Shown: one piece after another, positions 1 through 7,900 of the stretch | Position numbering within the stretch: position 1 is the first letter of the stretch | Layout: each line of letters opens with the position of its first letter | Assembly: GCF_000429265.1 (NCBI RefSeq) | Contig: NZ_KE386873.1 | Location: 110,141 to 174,140, forward strand | DNA length: 64,000 nt | DNA from: Actinomyces gerencseriae DSM 6844 | Lineage (GTDB): Bacteria > Actinomycetota > Actinomycetes > Actinomycetales > Actinomycetaceae | Direction of reading: 5' to 3' | Position numbers and translations under genes: made by a program | Notes under the pieces: generated by a model | What the model was told of the DNA's origin: nothing | Seen by the model: the letters and a program-made list of their open reading frames with translations, nothing else | Database searches by the model: none

Positions 1-169
1 GCGGAACCGGCGGCCCGACGACCTCTACCGGCCCGACGGGACGCACCGTCACCGCCCCCGGCAGAACCACCAGTCCCACGAGCCGGACCGGCGGCTCGAC
101 GCCCTGTATCGGCAGCCCGACGGAGTGGCTCGCCGGGCCAACGGGAGGGCCCGTCGGCCCGGTGCGTCG
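1..169. other. Window-edge segment with an in-frame 81-nt-spaced direct repeat
   Basis: No gene can be supported here. Two similar segments (about 7-40 and 88-124) are offset by 81 nt, i.e. 27 codons. Read on the + strand in frame 2 both give an arginine-rich stretch ending in LYR and PDG. This may be the tail of a gene cut by the window edge, but that frame runs into the antisense of dcd. On the minus strand an ATG overlaps the dcd stop (ATGA at 171-174), so a coupled downstream gene is also possible. Neither reading is convincing. Confidence 0.3.
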
Positions 170-820
170 TCATGCCTGCACCTCGGTTCCGGCCGAGGAC
201 GCATCATTGAAGCGGGTTCCCCCCGAGATCGATTCGCTCGGATCCTCAATGCGTATCCGGCGGAAGGACATGTGGCCCCGTGACGCTGTCGGGCCGCGCT
301 GCCCCTGGTAGCGCGAGCCGTGCGCACCGGAGCCGTAGGGAGCCTGAGCGGGGCTGGACAGGCGGAAGAAGCAGAGCTGGCCGACCTTCATGCCCGGCCA
401 CAGCTTGATCGGCATGGTGGCGGTGTTGCTCAACTCGAGCGTGACGTGCCCGGTGAAGCCGGGATCGATGAAGCCGGCGGTGGAATGGGTGAGCAGGCCG
501 AGACGCCCCAGGCTCGACTTGCCCTCCAGACGGGCGGCGACGTCGTCGGGTAGAGTGACGCGCTCGTAGGTGGAGCCGAGCACGAACTCGCCGGGGTGCA
601 GGACGAAGGGATCGTCGGGGCCGACGTCGATGACGTGTGTGAGGCCGTCCTGCTCCACAGCCGGGTCGATCACCGGATAGCGGTGGTTGTCGAACAGGCG
701 GAACCAGCGGTCCAGCCGCACATCGATCGAGGCGGGCTGGAGCATCTCTGGATCATAGGGTTCGAGGACGACACGGGCGGCGTCGAGCTCGGCGCGGATG
801 TCGCGATCGGAGAGGAGCAC
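170..820 (-). CDS. dcd: Bifunctional dCTP deaminase/dUTPase
   Basis: Converts dCTP to dUMP, feeding dTMP synthesis and limiting uracil in DNA; cytoplasmic. The protein (216 aa) starts [12 protein letters not shown] and carries the Dcd signature [10 protein letters not shown] at residues 112-121 within a [16 protein letters not shown] block. The similarity to the Mycobacterium tuberculosis bifunctional enzyme (about 190 aa) runs nearly end to end, so dual deaminase/dUTPase activity is inferred. A tail of about 30 residues extends past the usual end. The start is taken as GTG at 820, which gives the canonical N-terminus. It lies 6 nt after a CACAAT -10-like hexamer, so the mRNA is probably leaderless. 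A 60-bp tandem duplication (801-920) places a second copy of the same hexamer and GTG in frame at 880, which would add 20 residues. Confidence 0.95.
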   Translation of the reverse strand: MLLSDRDIRAELDAARVVLEPYDPEMLQPASIDVRLDRWFRLFDNHRYPVIDPAVEQDGLTHVIDVGPDDPFVLHPGEFVLGSTYERVTLPDDVAARLEGKSSLGRLGLLTHSTAGFIDPGFTGHVTLELSNTATMPIKLWPGMKVGQLCFFRLSSPAQAPYGSGAHGSRYQGQRGPTASRGHMSFRRIRIEDPSESISGGTRFNDASSAGTEVQA

Positions 821-920
821 GGGTCGATTGTGCCATGCGCCTGACGCTGCCCCACGGGGGTCGCGATCGGAGAGGAGCACGGGTCGATTGTGCCATGCGC
901 CTGACGCTGCCCCACGGGGT
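801..920. repeat. 60-bp tandem duplication over the dcd start
   Basis: Bases 801-860 and 861-920 are identical except for the last base. Each unit holds the dcd start codon (GTG at 818-820 or 878-880) and the CACAAT hexamer 6 nt before it. The duplication is therefore in frame and copies both the putative leaderless promoter element and the start codon. Confidence 0.95.
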
Positions 921-983
921 TAGCGCAGTCGGCGCAAGGCCCGCGCCGGCGCGCTCGCAGCGGGAGGACGCGCCGGTCGCACG

Positions 984-1550
984 TCAGCTGGACAGGGGGA
1001 TCCCGCGGGCGTCCACGCCCCACGGCTGCGAACCGGGCTGCGCGCACAGGATGAGGATGCCCTCGACGAGCGCCCAGATCTCAATCCCGATAACGATGAA
1101 GACCCCGATGACGATGAAGCTCAGGATGAAGCCGATGATCGTCCCCACCAGCTGGCCGACGGCCTTGTTGGTGTAGCCCAGATAGAAGTTGTGGACGCCG
1201 AACGAGCCCAGGAAGATGCCGAGCAGACCGGCGGCGACCTTGGACTTCTGGTCGTAGTAGGCGCCGGGCTGCTGGAAGCCCATCTGCCCCGGGTCCGCCC
1301 CCGGATAGTAGCTCTGCTGGGCCCCGGGGCCCGCCGCATAGGCCGCACCGGGCTGCTGGTAGCCCGCCTGCTGATAACCGGGCTGCTGGTAACCGGGCTG
1401 CTGGTAGCCCGCCTGCGCACCCGAGGCCGCGGAGGAAGGATAGGGGCTCTGAGCCGAGTAGGGGGCCGCCGCCTGGCCGCTGTCGGCGCTGGGGGTGCCG
1501 CCGCCGGGCATCGCCTGCGGATATCCGGAGGGGTCATACGCGTTACTCAT
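984..1550 (-). CDS. TM2 domain membrane protein with GYQQP repeats
   Basis: Predicted inner-membrane protein of 188 aa with unknown biochemical role. Residues 1-99 are a low-complexity, Gln/Pro/Gly/Tyr-rich cytoplasmic region with tandem GYQQPGYQQ-type repeats. Residues from about 102 form a TM2 domain: KVAAGLLGIFLGSFGVHNFY, with the typical GxHxFYLG motif, then two hydrophobic helices. It ends in a short tail. The ATG at 1548-1550 is chosen because GAGAGG lies about 7 nt upstream; an in-frame TTG immediately precedes it. It lies downstream of the tRNA-Gly on the opposite strand and shows no operon partner. TM2 proteins with such tails are common in actinobacteria. Confidence 0.85.
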   Translation of the reverse strand: MSNAYDPSGYPQAMPGGGTPSADSGQAAAPYSAQSPYPSSAASGAQAGYQQPGYQQPGYQQAGYQQPGAAYAAGPGAQQSYYPGADPGQMGFQQPGAYYDQKSKVAAGLLGIFLGSFGVHNFYLGYTNKAVGQLVGTIIGFILSFIVIGVFIVIGIEIWALVEGILILCAQPGSQPWGVDARGIPLSS

Positions 1551-1679
1551 CAAGGGCCTCTCACTGGTGGGGAAGGGTCGCCCGAGTGACGACCCCGGCC
1601 CAGGCTAACGGGTCTGCGGCCCGCATCTCCACAACTGCGGGGGGCGGAGTACGACTCGGAGAGCCTGATTGGACACGTT

Positions 1680-1708
1680 TTCACGTTCGGGGCCACGTGA
1701 GGTATGCT
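1680..1708 (+). promoter_or_regulatory. Candidate promoter of tRNA-Gly
   Basis: TTCACG at 1680-1685, a 17-bp spacer and TATGCT at 1703-1708 fit a housekeeping sigma promoter. The expected transcription start is about 20 nt before the mature tRNA. Confidence 0.5.
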
Positions 1709-1734
1709 GCTCCAGCACCTCACGGCAGGTGAGC

Positions 1735-1808
1735 GCGGGTGTAGTTCAATGGTAGAACTTCAGCTTCCCAAGCTGACAGCGCGGGTTCGATTCCCGTCAC
1801 CCGCTCCA
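1735..1808 (+). tRNA. tRNA-Gly (anticodon CCC)
   Basis: The sequence folds as a cloverleaf with acceptor GCGGGTG paired to CACCCGC, an anticodon stem TCAGC/GCTGA and loop TTCCCAA giving anticodon CCC. The T arm carries GGTTCGATTCC. The 3' CCA is encoded at 1806-1808. Confidence 0.96.
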
Positions 1809-1921
1809 GCAGGGCCCGGGGCCGCAGCGGTTCCGGGCCTCATTCTTGACCCGGCGTTCCCGCGCCTGTCGCCCGCCCCTGACCGCCTTCGCCTCGTCGC
1901 GCCTCTCGGCCCGGCAGGGGT

Positions 1922-2314
1922 TCAGCGCCTGCGCCCGGCGGCCACGAGCAGCAGACCGCCGATGACGGCCGCATTGTTGAACATCCCCGACACCGCCGCG
2001 CGGCGCTTGGCCTCGTCCTCCAGCTTCCAGAAGGGGTGCCCGACGACCGTCGTCGGGATGAGCATGCCGATGAGAGCCGCGGCGGACAGGCGCGGCGCCA
2101 CGCCCAGGGCGAGGGCCCCTCCGGCGATCGCCATGCCCGCGCCGTTGAGCCGGACCAGATCCTCTCCCGCCACGTCGATCATGACCCCGTACTCCTCCTT
2201 GGCGGCGTCGACCTTGGGGGCGAGGAGATGCGCGCCCTTGACCTGGTTGATGCCGCCGCTGACGAAGACACCGGCCAGAAGGCCTCGGGCGAGGAGGTGA
2301 AGAGGACCGGTCAT
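1922..2314 (-). CDS. DoxX family membrane protein
   Basis: Small integral membrane protein (130 aa) of the DoxX family. The sequence has about four hydrophobic segments, starting at LLARGLLAGVFVSGGINQVK near residue 8, then IAGGALALGVAPRLSAAAL and VVGHPFWK. The family motif around GHPFWKxED is present. DoxX-like proteins have been linked to quinone or thiol redox chemistry in the membrane, but no substrate can be read here. An AAGGAG site lies about 7 nt before the ATG. No operon partner is visible: the next minus-strand gene upstream begins about 900 nt away. Confidence 0.85.
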   Translation of the reverse strand: MTGPLHLLARGLLAGVFVSGGINQVKGAHLLAPKVDAAKEEYGVMIDVAGEDLVRLNGAGMAIAGGALALGVAPRLSAAALIGMLIPTTVVGHPFWKLEDEAKRRAAVSGMFNNAAVIGGLLLVAAGRRR

Positions 2315-2488
2315 ACGTGCGCTCCTTGGGGTGAGTGGTCCAGATGCGTCTTCGCCCCAGCGTATCGGTCGAAGCCGCCCGGCGCCGCCACCTGGCCGCC
2401 CGGGTCGGCGCCCGACGAGGAGGGAACCCGACGAACAAGTGTTCGAGAAGCCGACTCTTCCGCCGACGGCGCCCGGCGAGGAGGGGAC

Positions 2489-3211
2489 TCAGGTCAGGGC
2501 GTTCCATATGCTCGACGCCACCGCGCCGGTCGCCGCGGCGTCGACGAGGAACCAGGTGGCGAGCCACAGCACCGCGGGCACGCCGGTGAGCGCCGCCAGC
2601 GTGCGATGATCCTGCGCGCCGTCCCGGGAGACGGCGACATCGCGCAGGGAGTCCCAGGCGCCCACGAGCAGTGCCAGCCCCACCCCCGCGACGATGCCCG
2701 CGCGCAGCGGGACTCCGGCCACGGCGTCGCCCCACCGCCACAGGACGAACGTGAGCGCACCCACGAACGCGACGAGGAGCACCGTGCGCACGGAGCGGGA
2801 CATGACCAGGAGCACGACCAGAACCACGGCGGCCAGGATGAGGACGAGGCCGCTCCAGCCTCCCAGCGCGGCGAGGGCGATGAGAGCGCCGAGCACCGCC
2901 GGAGTCGGGTAGCCCGCCCAGGTGGTGAAGATCCGTCCGGGGCCGCGCTCCTTGCCGGCGGTCACGGCATGCCCGGCGAGGTTCTTCTCGACGACGAAGC
3001 CCTGGAACCTGCGGCCCACGAGGACACCGGCGCCGGCGTGCCCGGCCTCGTGCACGATGGTGACGAGGGTGCGCCCCCAGCGCCGCGCCGTCGGGACGAC
3101 CAGCACCGCCGCCAGAACCGCGAGGGCGATCCACAGGGCGTACCGGCCCGAGGCGCCGTTGGACAAGGGAAGGGCGGCGTCGGGCCACCACGAGTTCCAG
3201 TCGATGTTCAC
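2489..3211 (-). CDS. M50B-like membrane zinc metalloprotease
   Basis: Predicted intramembrane metallopeptidase of 240 aa. The zinc-binding HExxH motif is seen as VHEAGHAGAGVLVGRR near residue 55, on the second hydrophobic segment, followed by about five more membrane helices. This matches the Peptidase_M50B family rather than site-2 proteases with PDZ domains; substrates are unknown. The start is GTG at 3211, giving MNIDWNSWW and then a membrane helix. CACACT lies 7 nt upstream of the GTG and no ribosome site is present, so the transcript may be leaderless. It diverges from the NUDIX gene across a composite repeat. Confidence 0.8.
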   Translation of the reverse strand: MNIDWNSWWPDAALPLSNGASGRYALWIALAVLAAVLVVPTARRWGRTLVTIVHEAGHAGAGVLVGRRFQGFVVEKNLAGHAVTAGKERGPGRIFTTWAGYPTPAVLGALIALAALGGWSGLVLILAAVVLVVLLVMSRSVRTVLLVAFVGALTFVLWRWGDAVAGVPLRAGIVAGVGLALLVGAWDSLRDVAVSRDGAQDHRTLAALTGVPAVLWLATWFLVDAAATGAVASSIWNALT

Positions 3212-3295
3212 GGCGGGAAGTGTGCCAGGTATGGCTGCAAGGAGCCTGTGCGGTCCGGGCCCGGGCCTCAGCCGCGGAGCACCCGGGGGAGGAGG

Positions 3296-3396
3296 GCGCC
3301 GTCGTCGGGCTCGCACCGATATGCCCGACTCGACGCCCGCCAGCGCCGCCGAACCGATCTCGAGCCGGAACTCGACCGATCTCGGCGAAGCACGAC
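3296..3396 (+). repeat. Composite intergenic repeat, copy a (partial palindrome plus 22-bp iterons)
   Basis: Half of the family palindrome (GCCGTCGTCGGGCTCGCACC, then ATGCCCGACTCG) is followed by an iteron at 3355-3376 and a shortened iteron from 3377. The last iteron runs into the -10-like TAGGGT of the NUDIX gene at 3400. Orientation is palindrome then iterons. Confidence 0.7.
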
Positions 3397-3412
3397 CGAT
3401 AGGGTTCCGAGC

Positions 3413-3952
3413 ATGACCGACCGCCCCTCCCGGCTCGTGGTGGCCGCCGCCGTCGTGGACCGTCTGGCCGGCCCCACGGCCATGCTGTGCGCCGCCCGCT
3501 CCTACCCGGCCGAGCACGCCGGCCAGTACGAGCTGCCCGGTGGCAAGGTCGAGCCCGGCGAGGCGCCGACCCGGGCGCTCGCGCGAGAGCTGGCCGAGGA
3601 GCTCGACCTGGTCGTGGCCCTGGGCCCCGAGGTCCGTCCGGCCCCCGAGCTGGCCGTGACGGCCCCGCCCCGGGACGCCGCCGCGGACGGCTCCTCCACC
3701 CGCCTCCCCGGCGACGACTCCCCCGCCTGGCCCGCCATGCACGGATACCGGATGCGCGTCTGGCTCGCGGAACCGGCCGACCCGGACCACGGACCGCGAT
3801 GCGGGCGGGCGCACACGTCGGTGCGATGGGTCGCATGGGACGACCTCGAGGCGCTGCCCTGGCTGCCCGCCGACCTGCCCATCCTGGCGGCGATCCGCGC
3901 AGCGGCGGACGCTTCGGCGCCCCGTCCCCCGCACGTCGTACGTTCTATATGA
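3413..3952 (+). CDS. NUDIX hydrolase (MutT-like)
   Basis: Hydrolyses a nucleoside diphosphate linked to another moiety, possibly oxidised dNTPs. The 179-aa protein has the complete Nudix box GKVEPGEAPTRALARELAEE (about residues 44-66, continuing LDL), with the RELAEE core that binds the metal. The early LVVAAAVVD and late RWVAWDDLEALPWLPAD segments resemble MutT-type (8-oxo-dGTPase-like) members. A loop of about 30 residues between strands is longer than in Escherichia coli MutT. The ATG at 3413 is 7 nt after TAGGGT, with no ribosome site, so the mRNA is probably leaderless. The tetR-like gene follows 42 nt downstream on the same strand. Confidence 0.88.
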   Translation: MTDRPSRLVVAAAVVDRLAGPTAMLCAARSYPAEHAGQYELPGGKVEPGEAPTRALARELAEELDLVVALGPEVRPAPELAVTAPPRDAAADGSSTRLPGDDSPAWPAMHGYRMRVWLAEPADPDHGPRCGRAHTSVRWVAWDDLEALPWLPADLPILAAIRAAADASAPRPPHVVRSI

Positions 3953-3972
3953 CGGTTATCGCATTTCCGTCA
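3950..3972. promoter_or_regulatory. Inverted repeat upstream of the TetR gene, candidate operator
   Basis: TGACGG (3950-3955) and CCGTCA (3967-3972) form an inverted repeat with an 11-bp spacer, in an AT-richer stretch that also contains the NUDIX stop codon. The position 23 nt before the regulator start suits autoregulation. Confidence 0.4.
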
Positions 3973-3994
3973 CCTCGTAGGTTAGGGTGATGGC

Positions 3995-4696
3995 ATGCCG
4001 AAGATCATGGGAGGTTCGCTCGCCGAGCACCGCGAACGAACCCGCACCGCCTTGTTCGATGCGCTCTCGAGGCTGATGGCCGCACGCTCCTTCGACAAGA
4101 TCACCCTGTCGGACGTCGCCGCGCACGCCGGCGTCGGGCGCACCGCGGTCTACAACCACTTCGCCGACAAGGAGGATCTCCTCCTGGCCTTCATGGAGCA
4201 CGAGACCGCCCGCTACGCCGAGGAGCTCTCCGCCGCGCTGGCGGGCGTCGAGGACCCCATCGATCGGCTGCGCGTCTACGTGCGCCAGCAGGCCCTCATC
4301 AAACGGCACTTCCACTTCCCCGCGTCCGGCCCGCTGGCGAACTCGGTCTCCCGCGGAACAGCCGGTCGGCTGCGCGCGCACGCCGGGCTCATGGCGCAGA
4401 TGCTCGCCCAGATCCTCAACGACGCCGTCGCCGACGGGGCGATCCCGCCGCAGGACCCGGCCCAGGTCATCCCACTCGTGCACGCCTGCGTCATGGGCGG
4501 GCGCCCGACGCCGACGGACCCGGTCGCCCGCACCGCCTACCTCGACGCCCTGGACACCTTCGTGCTGCGCGCGGTGGGCGCCTCCGCACCGGCGCACGGC
4601 GTCCCGATGGTGCCCCCCACCCACGCGACCCAGGAGGTCGGCGACGAGACGCGGGCCGGGATCGCCGGGCCCGCCGTCCGCGCGGTCGCCGGCTGA
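3995..4696 (+). CDS. TetR/AcrR family transcriptional regulator
   Basis: DNA-binding repressor of 233 aa. The N-terminal helix-turn-helix is clear at about residues 12-60: RTRTALFDALSRLMAARSFD, then ITLSDVAAHAGVGRTAVYNH followed by FADKEDLL. The C-terminal two thirds is a helical ligand-binding domain with no recognisable ligand. GTTAGGGTGATGG lies just before the ATG and gives a weak ribosome site. An inverted repeat at 3950-3972 is a possible operator. No efflux or enzyme gene sits immediately next to it, so the target is unknown. The last 30 residues are low complexity. Confidence 0.88.
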   Translation: MPKIMGGSLAEHRERTRTALFDALSRLMAARSFDKITLSDVAAHAGVGRTAVYNHFADKEDLLLAFMEHETARYAEELSAALAGVEDPIDRLRVYVRQQALIKRHFHFPASGPLANSVSRGTAGRLRAHAGLMAQMLAQILNDAVADGAIPPQDPAQVIPLVHACVMGGRPTPTDPVARTAYLDALDTFVLRAVGASAPAHGVPMVPPTHATQEVGDETRAGIAGPAVRAVAG

Positions 4697-4737
4697 CCGC
4701 ACTCCCGGCCGTCCCGTCCTCGGCGTCCCCAGTGGCC

Positions 4738-4965
4738 TCAGCCCCAGTGGGGAGGCACGTCGCGCAGAAGCCGGCTGTCGTTGGCGCCGACGCTCTCCTC
4801 GTCGCCCCGGTACCCGAGCGCCTCGTCCTCGCGCGCGAGCGCGTCCGTCAGGGGGTCGATCCCCCGGCGCCGCTCGACCTCGGCGTCCGCCTCGGGACGA
4901 TCGCCGCGCGCGACCCGCGCCCGGTCCTGCGGCGAGAGCGCGACGGCGCGCCGCCGCCGGCTCAA
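4738..4965 (-). CDS. Small protein translationally coupled to the helicase-like gene
   Basis: A 75-aa reading frame starts at TTG (4963-4965), whose bases overlap the TGA stop of the large upstream gene (4962-4964), as in translational coupling. Codon use has strong G/C third positions. The N-terminus is very basic (SRRRRAVALSPQDRARVARG). The middle is acidic and helical (ADAEVERRRGIDPLTDALA). The C-terminus reads NDSRLLRDVPPHWG, the sort of short terminal motif seen on small actinobacterial proteins of unknown function. The function is unknown. The coupling suggests it works with, or is dosed against, the 1477-aa protein. Confidence 0.55.
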   Translation of the reverse strand: MSRRRRAVALSPQDRARVARGDRPEADAEVERRRGIDPLTDALAREDEALGYRGDEESVGANDSRLLRDVPPHWG

Positions 4966-7900
4966 CGGGTCCGCCGCACGGCGTTGGAGAGCACCGCGCT
5001 GATGCCCGCGCCGTGACGCGTCAGCGCGAGCGCGGCCCGCAGCTCCTCGATCTCGGCTTCCTCGTCGCGCTTGACGCCGTCGGAGCGGATCCACGCCATC
5101 ATGTCGTCGAGCTGGTCATCGGAGTAGGCCTGCAGCGGCAGCCCCTCGACGATCGGGGGCCGCCGGGTGCGCCCGTCGTCGGCGCCGTGCGCACCGACGG
5201 CTCCCGGCCGCGTCGCTCGGGGACTCGCCTCAGGCCCACGAGCGCTCCTCGGCGGTGGCGGCGCCGCGGGCTCGGGCGGTGGCGGCGGTGGCGCCGTCTC
5301 CTCCACGTGCGCGGGCGGCGCCGGCTCGCGGAGCACCTGCTCGGCCCTGGAGCGCGCGGTCAGGACGGACATCACCAGCGCCTCGACCCGGCGCGCCTCC
5401 GCCTCGGGATCGACGAAGACGCCGGCGGAGAAGGCCGTGTGCACGAGCCAGCCCCGCCGCTGGAGTCGTTCCACCCAGTGGCGGTCGCGGCGTCGCAGGC
5501 TCGGCTCGGCGACGTAGGCGTCGTCGTCGGTCAGCACGGCCACGAACAGCTCACCGGGGTAGTCGGGGTGCCCGATGGCCAGAGGGATGCGCGGACCGCC
5601 GGGCACGCCGTAGCGGGGCACCACCTCCAGTCCTTTGCGCCACAGGTGCTCGGCGAGATCGACCAGGAGCCGATCGGGCACCGCGGCGTCCTCGATCTCC
5701 ACGGCGTCCGTCCCCGAGGCGCGCAGGAGTACCTCGCGCAGCAGCCGGGCGCCCGGGGCGTGCAGCCGCTCGGGGTCGAGGTCGTCGGGCCCCAGGCAGG
5801 AGACGACCCGCGTGCGGTTGCGCGACACGCACAGCGCCTCCACGAGCCCCACCATCCCGCCGGCCCGGGAGACGGGGCCGAAGCTGTGGATGGTGCGGCC
5901 GTGCGGAGTCTTGGCGTAGCCGACGGAGACAATGGCGTGGTCCCGGCGCAGCGAGCGCGCCTCGGACAGGTCCACGACGACGAAGGGCTCGGCGATCCCG
6001 GCGGCGAAGAACTCCTCCAGGGCCACGGAGCCCGCCACCGCGGCGGCGGCGGCCCTGCGGATCTCCTCGGCGTGCCGTTCGTTGAGAGCCACGACCGCCA
6101 GGGAGCTCTCGGGATGGCTCAGGGCGTGGTCGATGACCAGATCGACGACGTGCTCGACCTCGGCGGGTACCGACTCCACGGCCATCTGGCCGGGTGCCGG
6201 CATGCCCCGCCCTTCCACGAGGTCGAGGGACAGGTTGGACGTCCCGGGCGGGGAGGGCACGGCCTCGACGACGCCCTCGTAGCCGTTGGTCGCCAGGAAG
6301 GCGGCGATTCGCGGGTCGAGGGTGTTGCGACCGGTGGGCAGGGTGACGCTGGGCAGCAGCGGCCCGAGCTCGGCGGCCAGACCGGAGGTCGCCCGCCGCG
6401 GGTCCCCCACGACCAGGACCTGCTCGGCCCGTACGAAGGCCGGCATCACCTGCGCGACCGGCATCTGGGCGCTCGCGTCCAGGACCGCCAGATCGACGAC
6501 GGCATCCGGCGTCAGCACCTGGGGGACGAGCGTGGGCGGGACGATCCACACCGGCTTGGCGATCAGGGACACCGGGTGGGCCGCGATGATGTCGCGCAGC
6601 GGAACCCCGTCGTCGCGGGACAGGGCGCGGTACAGCTCGCGAGCGTCATCCTTGTCGGCCTCGACGGCGGCGCGCACTCGGCGGGCGCAGGCGTGGGCCA
6701 CGGGAGCGGCCAGCGAGCCCGCCTGGGCGGTGTCCAGCTCTCGCAGCGAGTCGGCCATGTCGTTGAGGGCGCGGGCGTCGAGCCCGCCCAGGGCCGGGTC
6801 GTCGCGCAGGATCCGCGCCAGCAGCGAGGACCACCAGCAGTAGGTGAGCTCGTCCTCGATCTGGCCCGAGTCGATGCCGCGGTCGGCCAGGTCCTTCGCC
6901 AGCGGCACCAGGCCCAGGTCGTCGAGCTGCGCCGTGACGCGACCGAGCTCGGGGAGGATCTGAGCCGTGGTGTCGTCGTCGGCCAGGGCGCGCACATGGG
7001 TCTTGAGGTCCCCCAGGCTCATGTCCATGAGGTCCGGGGCGCCCTGCGCGCGCCCGAGCACGGGCTGGACCTCGGCGACGGCCCGGCGGGCCCGAGTGGC
7101 GATCGTCCTCATCTCGTCCAGCCCGGACGGAAGAGTGGGCCATCCGCCCTCGGGATCGTGGCGCCGCCAGACCTCACGGCGCTGCTGGACCTCGACCAGC
7201 TCGGCGTGCAGGTCATCGACATCGCGCCCCGGGCGCACGAGGTCCTTGGCCTGCCGGATGAAGCGCCGACGGGTCGAGGCGCTCATCTCGATGCTGCGCT
7301 CCTCGCGCCATCGCCTGGAGGCCGTGGCGATGACCATGTCCGCGGCCGAGCGCTCGAAGACCTCGGGGATGAAGATATCGAGGGAGTCGCGCACGCCGTC
7401 GAGCATGTCGAGCTGCTCGCACCAGTCGGCGAGGGTGGAGGCGCAGGTGAGCCCGGTATCGGAGGCCACCTCGGCGGTGTGCCGCAGAACGGCCGGCAGG
7501 AGCTCATCGGCGAGCCGGCCCAGCTGGGCGAGCACGTCGGTGGCCTCGTCGATATCGGTGATGCTGATGCCGTTCCAGACCGACGAGCGCGTCCGCGGGG
7601 AGAAGACCCCCAGCATGTTGGCGCGAGTGAGGAGGGCGACGGCACGGCTGCACCCGTCGTCGTCGAGGCGCTCGAGTCGCTCCGGCGCGATCCGCTCCTT
7701 GGTGCGCGCCCGCACGCGCCCGGTGGTGAGGTCGGCGAGCCTCTGCAGGGCGTCGTGGGCGGACACGCCCCAGGGCTCGCGGCGTCTGTGGAGCGCCTCG
7801 ACGTACCGGGTCAGGTGCGCGCGCACGGACGTCAGGCGCTCGCGCATATCGACGATCGCGGCGACGTCGAGCGCGGGCGGCGTCGCCCCGAGGGCCTCCT

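Noticed and set aside
1797-3836. A 679-codon minus-strand frame crossing DoxX, M50 and NUDIX
   Set aside because: Arg/Pro/Ala-rich composition and overlap with three better-supported genes and with the tRNA-Gly end.
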